This document shows, in pieces, positions 8,073 to 16,347 of a stretch of 64,000 nt of DNA. The stretch is from positions 2,177,001 to 2,241,000 of the forward strand of contig NC_015573.1 of NCBI RefSeq assembly GCF_000214705.1, written 5' to 3'. The notes under the pieces were generated by a model, which had not been told where the DNA came from, did no database searches, and was given only the letters and a program-made list of their open reading frames with translations. A program made the translations under genes and the position numbers. The first letter of the stretch is position 1. Each line of letters opens with the position of its first letter. Origin of the DNA: Desulfofundulus kuznetsovii DSM 6115 (GTDB taxonomy: Bacteria; Bacillota; Desulfotomaculia; Desulfotomaculales; Desulfovirgulaceae).

Positions 8073-9653
8073 ATGTTTGTCAGGACTAAAACCTTCACCA
8101 ATAAAGATGGCACCAAAAGGACGTACTTACAAATAGTTGAAGGTGTTCGCGAAAACGGTAAAGTACGCCAGAAAGTTGTTGCTAACCTGGGCCGCATTGA
8201 AGATGCCCAGTCGGGTAGCCTCGACCGTTTAATTGAAAGCCTGGTTAAATTCTCCAAAAAGAGGTGGGTTCAAGCTGAAGCCGCCAGGCTCATGGTTTTA
8301 GAGGCAAAAGAATGGGGTACCGAGCTGATCTTCCGGCACCTGTGGGAAAAGCTGGGACTGGCTGCCATTATCAAAAACCTTCTTGATAAAACAGAAATAA
8401 CCAGCCCTCTTGATGAAGCCATATACGCCATGGTCCTAAACCGTATCAGTGATCCATTGTCCAAGCGGGCGGTCAACGAATGGATCAACGAGATCTACCG
8501 GCCCGCCTTTAAGGAACTGGAGTTACACCATTTTTACCGGGCACTGGATTTTCTCATCTTACATAAGGAAACCATTGAACTGGAGTTATTTGAGCAAACG
8601 AAAAATCTATTTAACCTGGAACTGGATCTGGTTTTCTGGGACACCACCTCCACCTACTTCACTGGAAATGGTCCCGAAGGTCTGGCGAAATACGGGTATT
8701 CCAAAGACTACCGCTCCGACCGGGTGCAGATTATTGTAGGTGTGCTTATGACCCGGGAAGGAATACCGGTGGCTCACCAGGTTTTTCCCGGTAATACTGC
8801 CGACATCGAGACCTTCAAGAAAGTCATCCATGATACCCGGACACGGTTTCTACTCCGGCGGGTAATCTTCGTAGCCGACCGGGGAATGGTTAGCCCAACA
8901 CTTCTGGATGAGCTGGATAAAGAACATATCGAATATATCGTTGGCGTAAAAATGCGCCGGATGCAGGCGGTTGCGGAAGTGTTGAAAACGGGCGGCCGTT
9001 ATAAAGAAGTGGCCGAGAACTTGAAAGTAAAAGAAGTCTGGCATGATGCCAATCGTTACATTATCTGCTATAACCCAATGGAGGCTGAACACGACCGAAA
9101 AGCCCGGGAAGAGATTGTCAAGAAATTGGAAAAACAGCTCAACGAAAAAGGTCTTAAATCAATGCTATCAAACAGTGGCTACAGCAGGTTTCTGAAAGTA
9201 TCAGGCGCCAATGTTACCGTGGATCAGAAGGCTCTGGAAGAAGATGCCCGTTATGACGGGAAGTATGTTCTCAGAACCAACTCCCAAGTGGACACCGCAG
9301 AGGCAGCCCTGGCATACAAAGAACTCTGGCGGGTGGAAAGGGCCTTCCGGGAATTAAAATCTACCCTTGATTTAAGGCCAATCTACCACTGGAAAGACCG
9401 CCGGGTAAGGGCACATGTCATGGTTTGTTTTCTGGCGCTGGTGTTGGAATCGGCTTTTTACCGGTATCTCAAGCTGGCCGGCAGCCAGGTTGAATACTTG
9501 TATCTCATGAGAGATTTAAAAAATCTAAAAGCCGTCGAGTTAACCCTGGAAGGCATAAGATACTTGTGCCGAACTGAATTACCAGGAAATGCTTTTCAAG
9601 CTTTTAAAGCACTGGGAATAGGAGTTCCAAATCATGTAATAATCATTAATTAG
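8073..9653 (+). CDS. IS1634-family transposase
   Basis: A DDE transposase of the IS1634 branch of the IS4-like group, about 526 residues from the ATG at 8073, a normal length. Recognisable segments are MFVRTKTFTNKDGTKRTYLQ at the N-terminus, LDLVFWDTTSTYFTG with the first catalytic Asp, RVIFVADRGMVS with the second, and the WRVERAFRELKSTLDLRPIYH block with the catalytic Glu. No Shine-Dalgarno is evident before the start, and a TATAAT (8058-8063) lies close upstream, so initiation may be leaderless or elsewhere. No disruption is seen; the element may be active. Confidence 0.93.
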   Translation: MFVRTKTFTNKDGTKRTYLQIVEGVRENGKVRQKVVANLGRIEDAQSGSLDRLIESLVKFSKKRWVQAEAARLMVLEAKEWGTELIFRHLWEKLGLAAIIKNLLDKTEITSPLDEAIYAMVLNRISDPLSKRAVNEWINEIYRPAFKELELHHFYRALDFLILHKETIELELFEQTKNLFNLELDLVFWDTTSTYFTGNGPEGLAKYGYSKDYRSDRVQIIVGVLMTREGIPVAHQVFPGNTADIETFKKVIHDTRTRFLLRRVIFVADRGMVSPTLLDELDKEHIEYIVGVKMRRMQAVAEVLKTGGRYKEVAENLKVKEVWHDANRYIICYNPMEAEHDRKAREEIVKKLEKQLNEKGLKSMLSNSGYSRFLKVSGANVTVDQKALEEDARYDGKYVLRTNSQVDTAEAALAYKELWRVERAFRELKSTLDLRPIYHWKDRRVRAHVMVCFLALVLESAFYRYLKLAGSQVEYLYLMRDLKNLKAVELTLEGIRYLCRTELPGNAFQAFKALGIGVPNHVIIIN

Positions 9654-9703
9654 CATATCTACCACAATAAGGGAAAATGTTGTGGCACGCCAACTCGTTA
9701 TGT

Positions 9704-9732
9704 CCCGGAAGCCTTGATTTTCCGGGGTTTTA
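9704..9732 (+). terminator. Terminator at the right end of the IS1634 element
   Basis: CCCGGAA (9704-9710) pairs with TTCCGGG (9720-9726), followed by GTTTTATT. It would end the transposase transcript inside the element. Confidence 0.6.
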
Positions 9733-10687
9733 TTGGGATTGGGTGTTAAAGTTCAGTCAAGGCCCCATTCTTCCCGGACAAACCGGGCTAAACCCAGAGC
9801 ATAGTCATAAGGACAGGAGATAGCTACCTTCAGGTGTTCATAACGCTGCCACCAGGAGGTCAGCTCGGCCAGTGTATAGCCGTATTTTTTCAGTTCTGCC
9901 GCAATTTCTTTTTGCTCTATGGCAAGGCCAAGCTTTTGGGCTACCTGTTCCAGCCAGGCAACGGTGCCTTTCAACCCAAAGGGAAGGCCGTAGTGATAGG
10001 GGGTACCAAAGCGCTCTTCCAGCAGTTCAGCGGCTTCCAATCCAATATCTCTGGTAACTATATTGAGAGCAGCAGAGGAAAGGTTTTTTATCTGCTGAAC
10101 ATCCGTATTAGCGGTAAACACTGTGCTGACCTCTAAGTTGAGCAGTCCAAGCAACCTTTTAAGTTCCGCATAATCTGAGGGATGATTGAAGGTATCAATG
10201 GTGGGACCGATAATATTGACGGCCCGGGTATTCTTCTCTGCCGGTTCAATTACCACCTCATTAACCAGAACGCGAAAAACTTCTTTGATTCCTTGCGTAT
10301 AATCGCCGCGAAAGCCTCCGCCCGGGAAAGCCAGTAATTTTGCATTTACCTCAGGCTGCAGTTCCTCGATTATACCATACAGGTCCAGGCCAATTACCGA
10401 GGTTACGGCGGTAGCCACTAAGGAAATTATGTCCGGTTTATACAGCTCATCCAGTTCTCTGGCGGCCTGGATTATTTTATCTTCGCGGCCCATAACTACA
10501 TCGTCCTCATCCAGGCCGGTGGTAAAAATAATCCCTTTGGGAGACTGTTTATTCATTATCCCGAAGCTAACGGTGTTGTAGAAGGCCGTTCCGGTAGCCC
10601 CGTGCTCCAGGATTAACGCGTTTTTAATCCCTGCCAGAGCCCATAACACTCCAAAATAATCCGAAGGAACAGGGGCACTTTTCCATA

Positions 10688-12037
10688 CTAAATCCATATT
10701 GACATTTCCTCCGCATTCTTGATGATTTGTTCTTTGTAATGCAGGATCTCTGAACCGAACGGCTCCCGGTTCAGCAGGCGCAGTACCTGCTGAGTACCGG
10801 CAAAACCCAGCGTATGGTAGGCAAACAGTAAATTGCGCGCCTTAATGCCCAACCTGGCCAGCACCCGGCGGTCACCGTGACCGATATAATAGTCGGGCTT
10901 CAGTTCGGCCAGGAGCTTTTCACTCTGCAGGGCATTACCGCTCTTCACCACAAGGGGATCAACGCCGGCGGAAAGAAGGTCCTGAATATCCTTATGGTCG
11001 CCCGGAAGAATACGGTTCAAATAAAGTAAAACCGGCTTCATGCCCAGGGTGACCAGGAACCTGGCCAGGTCAAAGGCTCTCCCCTGCTGTACACCGAGAG
11101 CAAAAGTTTTGTCGGCCAACCTGCCTTCAAATTGCAGAATAGTTTCCTCTGTTTGCTTTTTCAGCGCAGCTATTTCCTGGGTAAGGTCAATGTGCAGTAC
11201 TTCGGCAATCTGCCGGTACCAGAGCTCAACCGAATCCAGAGCATAAGGCCGCTCGCAATAAATGTACTCTGTCCCGAACATTTCCTTCATTTTGTGAGCA
11301 AGAGGCAAGGCATAGTGTTCCAGAACGATGTTTAACCGGGCCTCCGGAGCACGGGCAATTTCAGCCGGGGTACTGTAAGAGGGTATCACATTCTTGATTT
11401 TGATTCCCTTGCTTTCCAACAGGCAAACCGGTTCTGTTTTTCTTCCTCCAGGCGCACGCAGGCCCAAAAGGTTAACTGATTTCTCCTCGACAGCCTGAGG
11501 CTGCATCAAATCGGCAAGGGCAAGAAAAGTACGCTCTATTCCCGGCGCCGCATCTTCACAGGTAAAGTTATCGGTATGAATCACCAGCAGCTGCGCCCTT
11601 ACTTCCGGGCGGATTTCTTCAATAGCCGCATCGAAGTCCTCGCCGATGATTTCCTGTGTGCAGGTGGTAACGACAAACAAAACCTCGGGCCGGTACTTCC
11701 TGTCCACCTCAATCACAGCCTGCTTAACTTTTTCATGGGCACCGAAAATGATGTCTTCCTGGGAAAATGGAAGAAGCAGCAAGTTATCCGGGCGGGGATC
11801 TGATGTCAAAGCCCTGAGATTGATGGTCAGCTTGGCATTATACAAACAGATGGCCGGCCCTAAAAGCAAGGCGTAACTGTTAGTGATCAATGGTACTGTT
11901 CCGGCTACTCCAAAAAAAGCACAGTGAGAGCCGGGATACTGGGCGTGAGCCGCCGGGGACAGAACGGTGTCTTCTGTAATTTCGCTTAAGCGCAGGTATT
12001 TCCGGAGTAGGGATAATTTTTCCGGTAACATCCTCAT
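10688..12037 (-). CDS. Nitrogenase component 1-like protein, set B first subunit (cysteine-bearing)
   Basis: A 449-residue NifD/NifE/BchN-like protein. The start at 12037 has GGAGG six bases upstream and is preferred to an ATG ten codons earlier with no ribosome site. Cysteines sit at residues 39 (GSHCAFFG), 64 (GPAICLYN) and 126 (TTCTQEIIGEDFD), the same spacing order as the P-cluster ligands of NifD. Three Rossmann-like lobes follow, ending with YIGHGDRRVLARLGIKA. Family members bind an Fe-S cluster and a reducible substrate, such as a tetrapyrrole in DPOR, COR and CfbD. It overlaps the interrupted second subunit by 10 bases. The substrate is unknown. Confidence 0.92.
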   Translation of the reverse strand: MRMLPEKLSLLRKYLRLSEITEDTVLSPAAHAQYPGSHCAFFGVAGTVPLITNSYALLLGPAICLYNAKLTINLRALTSDPRPDNLLLLPFSQEDIIFGAHEKVKQAVIEVDRKYRPEVLFVVTTCTQEIIGEDFDAAIEEIRPEVRAQLLVIHTDNFTCEDAAPGIERTFLALADLMQPQAVEEKSVNLLGLRAPGGRKTEPVCLLESKGIKIKNVIPSYSTPAEIARAPEARLNIVLEHYALPLAHKMKEMFGTEYIYCERPYALDSVELWYRQIAEVLHIDLTQEIAALKKQTEETILQFEGRLADKTFALGVQQGRAFDLARFLVTLGMKPVLLYLNRILPGDHKDIQDLLSAGVDPLVVKSGNALQSEKLLAELKPDYYIGHGDRRVLARLGIKARNLLFAYHTLGFAGTQQVLRLLNREPFGSEILHYKEQIIKNAEEMSIWI

Positions 12038-12253
12038 CTTTTGCCTCCGGTCAAAGAAAAATGACATACATGATCTTCATCTCTTCGCCGCAGCGGCTGC
12101 ATTTTGGGGCTTAAAACCTCCCAACCAGTCAGGCATATTTTCTGATTTGTCGACGATATAATTGTCATGAGAGGGGGTGGGGTCATAAATCCTTATTTTG
12201 TGCAAAGAGCTGTTGAGTTCAGAAGGTTACAACTCCCGATACCATAGTGACCA

Positions 12254-12278
12254 GGCCCTGAGGAGGGCCGCTTTTTTT
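12254..12278 (+). terminator. Terminator-like hairpin between nitrogenase-like sets
   Basis: GGCCCT-GAGG-AGGGCC (12254-12269) is followed by GC and seven T on the plus strand. No plus-strand gene precedes it, so its role is unclear; it may block antisense transcription into the set A nifH-like gene. The rest of the 284-base gap (12038-12321) shows no gene. Confidence 0.45.
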
Positions 12279-12321
12279 ACTTTTGCAGCCAGACTTTAAC
12301 CAGACCTGGCTTGACCATGAA

Positions 12322-13308
12322 TCATGTTTTACGTCGCGAACCTCCGGTTATGCCCGGCGAACAGACACACTCCTCATGGTTACAGGGCAAAAAGAGGCCT
12401 TGCCTGGCCAGACCGCTTCCCTGCCAGAAGCGTTCCCGTATCTTACTCTTGATTTCCTGCCCAAGCCGTAACATCTCTTCCGCAGACAGTGGCCTGGGGA
12501 TGGTCTTTTTTTCGTTTAAATAGATCCTTTCCGCAAGTTCCCTGTATAACTGGGCAGTTTCACTTTCCGGAGCATACTCGATCACTGTTTGCCCCTCTAT
12601 TTCCGCCTCGGCAATCAAGTGGCTGTTCGGCACTTTTCCTATGATCTGGCTGCCAATCCGCTCCACAAAATTAGAAATGATATCGGGTTCGTCCAGAGTC
12701 CCCCGCACGTTGTAAATCAGGCCGCCAAGAGGAGAACCGCCCCGCCTGGCCAGTTCTGCCACTCCCCTGCAAATATTATTGGCTGCATAAATGGACAGGT
12801 AATCAACACTGGTAACAATATAAATTTCCTCCGCCAGACCCATGCGCAAGGGCATGGCAAAACCGCCGCAGACCACGTCTCCCAGCACGTCGTAAATAAC
12901 TATGTCGGGCTTAAGCCTCTCAAATACCCCTATTTTTTGCAGTAGATCCATGACGATTATCACCCCTCTCCCGGCACAGCCGTAACCGGGCTTGGGGCCG
13001 CCTGCCTCAACGCAGTAAATCCCGCGATACCCTTCAAAAACAATTTCCTCCAGTTTAATAGTTTTGCCGCTAATCAGTTCCTCGATAGTGTTCTTTTCCA
13101 TCCCTTTGTCCCTTAAAACATCCAATGCTGTAGGTATCTCCCGGCCCCGGCGCAAATTACCGGTACAGTCGTGTTTTGGGTCACAACCTACCACCATTAC
13201 TCTATATCCCTTCTCCGCCAGGGCTGCCGCAACATTGGAAGAGGTGGTGGATTTACCCACCCCGCCTTTGCCGTAAAAGGCCACCTGTCTCACCCGTTTC
13301 TCAGACAT
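12322..13308 (-). CDS. NifH-like reductase of set A with cysteine-rich tail
   Basis: A 328-residue NifH/BchL-type protein. P-loop GKGGVGKST begins at residue 13, switch DPKHDCT follows, and the [4Fe-4S] ligands are Cys111 (GYGCAGRG) and Cys147 ([10 protein letters not shown]). It is longer than the set B homologue because of an insert after residue 65 and a C-terminal tail that ends in CNHEECVCSPG, an extra potential metal or cluster site. It is the third gene of set A, 28 bases after the NifK-like gene, and should be the electron donor to the two preceding subunits. Two different reductases imply two distinct enzymes rather than one. Confidence 0.94.
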   Translation of the reverse strand: MSEKRVRQVAFYGKGGVGKSTTSSNVAAALAEKGYRVMVVGCDPKHDCTGNLRRGREIPTALDVLRDKGMEKNTIEELISGKTIKLEEIVFEGYRGIYCVEAGGPKPGYGCAGRGVIIVMDLLQKIGVFERLKPDIVIYDVLGDVVCGGFAMPLRMGLAEEIYIVTSVDYLSIYAANNICRGVAELARRGGSPLGGLIYNVRGTLDEPDIISNFVERIGSQIIGKVPNSHLIAEAEIEGQTVIEYAPESETAQLYRELAERIYLNEKKTIPRPLSAEEMLRLGQEIKSKIRERFWQGSGLARQGLFLPCNHEECVCSPGITGGSRRKT

Positions 13309-13336
13309 TTTAAATCATCTCCGTTTCTGTTTACCT

Positions 13337-14596
13337 CTAAAGTGAGAATAACGAATTTACTATCTGTTCCAGCCAGGTAACCACTCCGCGAAAACCGGCA
13401 TAGGGGGCATCAGTTAAAGAAACCATATCTATAACCGGATAAGAAAATCTGATTAACGGCGCCCTGGCCTGATAGGCCAGTTTCTTGTCGAAGGTGGAAC
13501 CGAAGACCAGGTTGATATCGGCCTGCCCGATGTACTCCTCCAATTCCAGGCGGTCGGGTTCTACCATGATCTGTTCTGCCAGCCCCTTTATTGTAGCAAG
13601 CCGGTCTTCCCAAACGGGGTTTTTCGAAGTAAGCACTAACACTTTCACTTCCAGGCCTATTTCCCCGGTTAAAAATCTAGCTAAGGACACGGCTTTACCG
13701 GTACCGCCGATAACGGCACAGGACAGCCCGTACAGGCCCCTCAGGTAAAACTGGATCTTTTCAATTGCTTTTTTCACGTAATTTTGTTCTGCCAGCAAAA
13801 ATCCTTCATCAATTTCCAGCTCCAGTTTTTCTGCTACCTGACGAAGGAACTCCCGGGTTCCGGCCAGGCCGTACGGGTAGTCTACTGTAACATAGGGAGT
13901 CCCAAATTTATCGGCCATGGCCTGGGCCAGCTTTATGCCATCTCCGCCCAGGACCACATTGAGAGAAGCACGGGGGGCATTGATTATATCAATAAAGGCG
14001 CCACAGTTTAAAACAGCGTTTAGTTGTATGCCGGCAGCCCGGCAAATCCTGGCTATTTCTTCCAGGTCGGTTGTGCTTTTCAATTCATCACTTTGAAAGC
14101 CGATCAGGTTAATTGAGTTTTTCTTTTTCTCCCCGGAAACGACCATGAATTTAACCAGGCTCAACAGCGCCTCTTCATAGCCCTGCCACATGTAGCTGTG
14201 AAAACCGGCACCGCTAAAGTACATCATGGTAGCCGATACTCCGTCTTTTCGGGCCTCTTCAATCATTGCCGGCAGGTCTTCGCCTAAAATGCTGGCAGCA
14301 CAGCAGTCCATTAAAACCATAAATGACGGCCGGAAGGTATTGTGCAGCTTTTTCAGAGTTAATAAGGCTTTTCTTTCTGCTCCGTAAACCAGGTCACGGG
14401 TGTGCAGGCCGGAAAGGGCCACCCTCATGCTGGTATTGTCCGGCAGGCAGTTTAAGAGTAATGCCCCTGAATGACAGCCGGGTGGTGAGTGTAATACTAC
14501 AAAGCCGTCTTTTATACCGTGAAAGGCACGCATGGCGCCGACCATCCGGCATCCCTGGGTGGGGTCTAAAGATAAATGCTGCTTCTCCTCAATCAT
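13337..14596 (-). CDS. Nitrogenase component 1-like protein, set A second subunit
   Basis: A 419-residue NifK/NifN/BchB-like protein. Cysteines at residues 16 (TQGCRMVG), 41 (PPGCHSG) and 98-99 (MDCCAASILGED) match the order of cluster ligands in the family. The middle lobe INLIGFQSDE and the C-terminal ADINLVFGSTFD...FRGVVTWLEQIV segment are typical of component-1 proteins. It overlaps the preceding subunit by four bases (ATGA) and is followed closely by its nifH-like gene. Unlike the set B counterpart it has kept cysteines, so this heterodimer could carry a cluster bridging both subunits. N2 reduction is not suggested. Confidence 0.92.
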   Translation of the reverse strand: MIEEKQHLSLDPTQGCRMVGAMRAFHGIKDGFVVLHSPPGCHSGALLLNCLPDNTSMRVALSGLHTRDLVYGAERKALLTLKKLHNTFRPSFMVLMDCCAASILGEDLPAMIEEARKDGVSATMMYFSGAGFHSYMWQGYEEALLSLVKFMVVSGEKKKNSINLIGFQSDELKSTTDLEEIARICRAAGIQLNAVLNCGAFIDIINAPRASLNVVLGGDGIKLAQAMADKFGTPYVTVDYPYGLAGTREFLRQVAEKLELEIDEGFLLAEQNYVKKAIEKIQFYLRGLYGLSCAVIGGTGKAVSLARFLTGEIGLEVKVLVLTSKNPVWEDRLATIKGLAEQIMVEPDRLELEEYIGQADINLVFGSTFDKKLAYQARAPLIRFSYPVIDMVSLTDAPYAGFRGVVTWLEQIVNSLFSL

Positions 14597-16095
14597 TTAC
14601 CACCCTCCCCTGCGCATTCACACACGTCACAAAACCATACGGACTGGAAACATTCAGCTATATTGGCCCAGTATTCTGTTAAGTGGGGCCTTTCTTTTCC
14701 GGAACTGTAATCAAGGAGAGATAACAGGGTCTTCCGGGATACCGGCCTGTCAAAAACCCTTGCCACTTCCTTTGCTAAATTCAGGACGAATTCAAAACCT
14801 ACCCGTACGTGGTGCCTGGTGAAACGTCCCTCATCGAAAACCCGGATGCCGCGACCGAGATAGGCACTGAGATTAACCGCATTCAACCCGCAAACTGCCA
14901 GGTCAATATTGTTCTGTTTTATGGCTGCTATCTCATCCTCCGGCGCCGGGTCGAACAGGACCACCGGCTCAGAGCGCTGGTGCCTTTGGATAAAGTCTAC
15001 GACCCTCCGGATCATCTCTTCGACTGATTCCCTTTTCAAGGAACGTGAAAGGGCAGGAGTTTTTATGATCAAAACACCGCATTCCATCCCCAGTTCCTTG
15101 ACCATGATGGAACCGGCCCCCCCGTGTAAGAAAAAGGTCATGGCGATACGTTTACCCTGCAGCTTTTCTTTCCACCTAGCCAGCTCATTTTCTACCTGCC
15201 GCTTCTTTCTTTCGATTGCGGCATAAGCCGGCTCCCCTAAATCCAGCTCCCGGGCTATGTGCTGCAGAAGCTTTACCGTACCGCTTACAGTACCGGGACT
15301 GTCATCCAAAGATTTAAACTGAAACTGGTTGAGGGCCAATGATTTCATCCCGAATTTATTTTCTGCGAGCCGGCACCACTCCTGGCGCGTGTCGGTGATA
15401 TTAAGTTTCGCGCGTGAAAGTTTTCTGATCTGGTCTACAGTGCTGTCGATAAAATAGATACCGTTAATTTGGGCTCCGATTTCTTCCAGCAAGGCCTTCA
15501 GCTCCGCTATCTTAAAAGTGGCGTTATGGGCGGGCAGGGTGCAGATGTTGACGCCATGCTCCAGCTTTTCTGCCGGTTCATCCACCAGCTGGTCAATGAC
15601 TGAAGTGAGAGCATCCTGTACCCCGACCGGCTGCCGCCTGGCGTTCCCGGTCGTATAGATAACCTCACACGGGATTTCCTTCCGCACTTCTCTGATTACA
15701 CTCTCAAAGTCGTCGCCGATCAGGTCGGGAGCACAAGTGGAAATGACCAGGACCAAATCGGGCCGGTACTTCCCGGCTACCGCCTTGATGGCGTTGAACA
15801 GCCTGTCGTTTCCCCCGTAAACTGTTTCCACTTCCGTTATCCCGGAACAGGGCGTGTCAAAAAAGATATCCCAGGGACGAAACGGGTTGACTTTACGCTG
15901 AAAAGCACAGCCTACCGGGGCATGGAGCAGGGGTATGCAGTTTTTGATACCCCTGGCCACCAGCAGTGCGCCAGGCACTTTCCCGGGCACCCCGCTCTGG
16001 CGGTGCAGCGGGATGGGGGCACACATGTCGATGATCCCTGTGTAATACCCGGGATTATCGTACCGGCCGCATCCGCTATCCTGTATATCCGCCAA
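14593..16095 (-). CDS. Nitrogenase component 1-like protein, set A first subunit
   Basis: A 500-residue NifD/NifE-like protein starting at TTG behind GGAAGGTGAG. Cysteines at residues 9, 25, 53, 63 (APVGCAFQ), 83 (DTPCSGIT) and 121 (STCAPDLIGDDF) include the three canonical cluster positions (63, 83 and 121). The protein is longer than its set B relative and ends in WFCDVCECAGEGGK, a CxxCxC motif that could bind another metal centre. It opens the set A operon (D-K-H order). A pair of GGCTAGCTT repeats lies about 50 bases upstream. The enzyme class is clear; the substrate, perhaps a tetrapyrrole as in CfbCD, DPOR and COR, is inferred from the neighbourhood. Confidence 0.92.
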   Translation of the reverse strand: MADIQDSGCGRYDNPGYYTGIIDMCAPIPLHRQSGVPGKVPGALLVARGIKNCIPLLHAPVGCAFQRKVNPFRPWDIFFDTPCSGITEVETVYGGNDRLFNAIKAVAGKYRPDLVLVISTCAPDLIGDDFESVIREVRKEIPCEVIYTTGNARRQPVGVQDALTSVIDQLVDEPAEKLEHGVNICTLPAHNATFKIAELKALLEEIGAQINGIYFIDSTVDQIRKLSRAKLNITDTRQEWCRLAENKFGMKSLALNQFQFKSLDDSPGTVSGTVKLLQHIARELDLGEPAYAAIERKKRQVENELARWKEKLQGKRIAMTFFLHGGAGSIMVKELGMECGVLIIKTPALSRSLKRESVEEMIRRVVDFIQRHQRSEPVVLFDPAPEDEIAAIKQNNIDLAVCGLNAVNLSAYLGRGIRVFDEGRFTRHHVRVGFEFVLNLAKEVARVFDRPVSRKTLLSLLDYSSGKERPHLTEYWANIAECFQSVWFCDVCECAGEGGK

Positions 16096-16141
16096 TTAAA
16101 CTCACCTTCCTTATCTGTTAAACTCAAATTAGATAGCAGGA

Positions 16142-16162
16142 AAGCTAGCCTAAGCTAGCCAA
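16142..16162 (-). promoter_or_regulatory. Direct/palindromic repeat upstream of nitrogenase-like set A
   Basis: The minus strand has GGCTAGCTTA immediately followed by GGCTAGCTTT, two 10-base units with one-turn spacing, each containing the palindrome GCTAGC. It lies upstream of the TTG start and could be a regulator site. No protein is assigned. Confidence 0.4.
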
Positions 16163-16249
16163 AAATATAGCCAAAGGTTTCCGGGAAAAGGATTTCACCT
16201 CCTGGCAGTTCGACTGCTTACAAAAGAGCTACCTTTCCCGGATCAAATT

Positions 16250-16319
16250 TGCAGACTGCGGTTCATAGAAGGGTTGTGCTTCGAGCACCACGTTAGATAA
16301 GGCCCACTGCCAGTCTGCA
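16250..16319 (+). ncRNA. Candidate IS110 bridge RNA segment
   Basis: TGCAGACTG (16250-16258) and CAGTCTGCA (16311-16319) form a perfect 9-bp stem around an inner hairpin GTGC-TTCGA-GCAC. It lies in the 5' noncoding end directly before an IS110 transposase, where the IS110 group encodes the bridge RNA that pairs with donor and target DNA. The full RNA probably starts further left, near 16180. Confidence 0.5.
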
Positions 16320-16347
16320 GCCAATCTCTATACCGGAGGTTCTCGAC

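Larger units (their letters stand above)
7916..9756 (+). mobile_element. IS1634-type insertion sequence with 5-bp target duplication
   Basis: The 1,841-base element is flanked on both sides by TCAAG (7911-7915 and 9757-9761). The ends are imperfect inverted repeats, CTCAACTTTGACA on the left and CTGAACTTTAACA on the right (11 of 13 identical). It carries one transposase gene and a terminator near the right end. Precise excision restores the host frame, so the insertion looks recent. Confidence 0.92.
7580..10697 (-). pseudogene. Nitrogenase component 1-like gene (set B, second subunit) interrupted by IS
   Basis: The gene begins at 10697, runs to 9757, is interrupted by 1,841 bases of insertion sequence plus a 5-base duplication, and resumes at 7910 to end at 7580. 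Removing the element and one TCAAG copy restores a single frame of 423 residues, reading EEWGLEVAMVTLPTAPENP across the scar. It overlaps the upstream subunit gene and the downstream nifH-like gene. The cluster cysteines expected in component-1 proteins are absent: LEHGATGTAFYN and VATAVTSVIGLDL occupy the usual Cys positions. Alone, the 5' part would give a 314-residue truncated product stopped by element sequence. Confidence 0.92.

Noticed and set aside
12070-12115. Minus-strand KCSRCGEEMK coding fragment similar to the FmdE-type zinc ribbon at 4141-4170
   Set aside because: Only about a dozen codons lie between an upstream in-frame stop and the set B start; too short to call a gene, perhaps a fossil of a lost FmdE-type copy.
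6825-16095. True nitrogenase for N2 fixation
   Set aside because: Subunits are short, one lacks cluster cysteines, and no nifB, nifV or molybdate genes are present.
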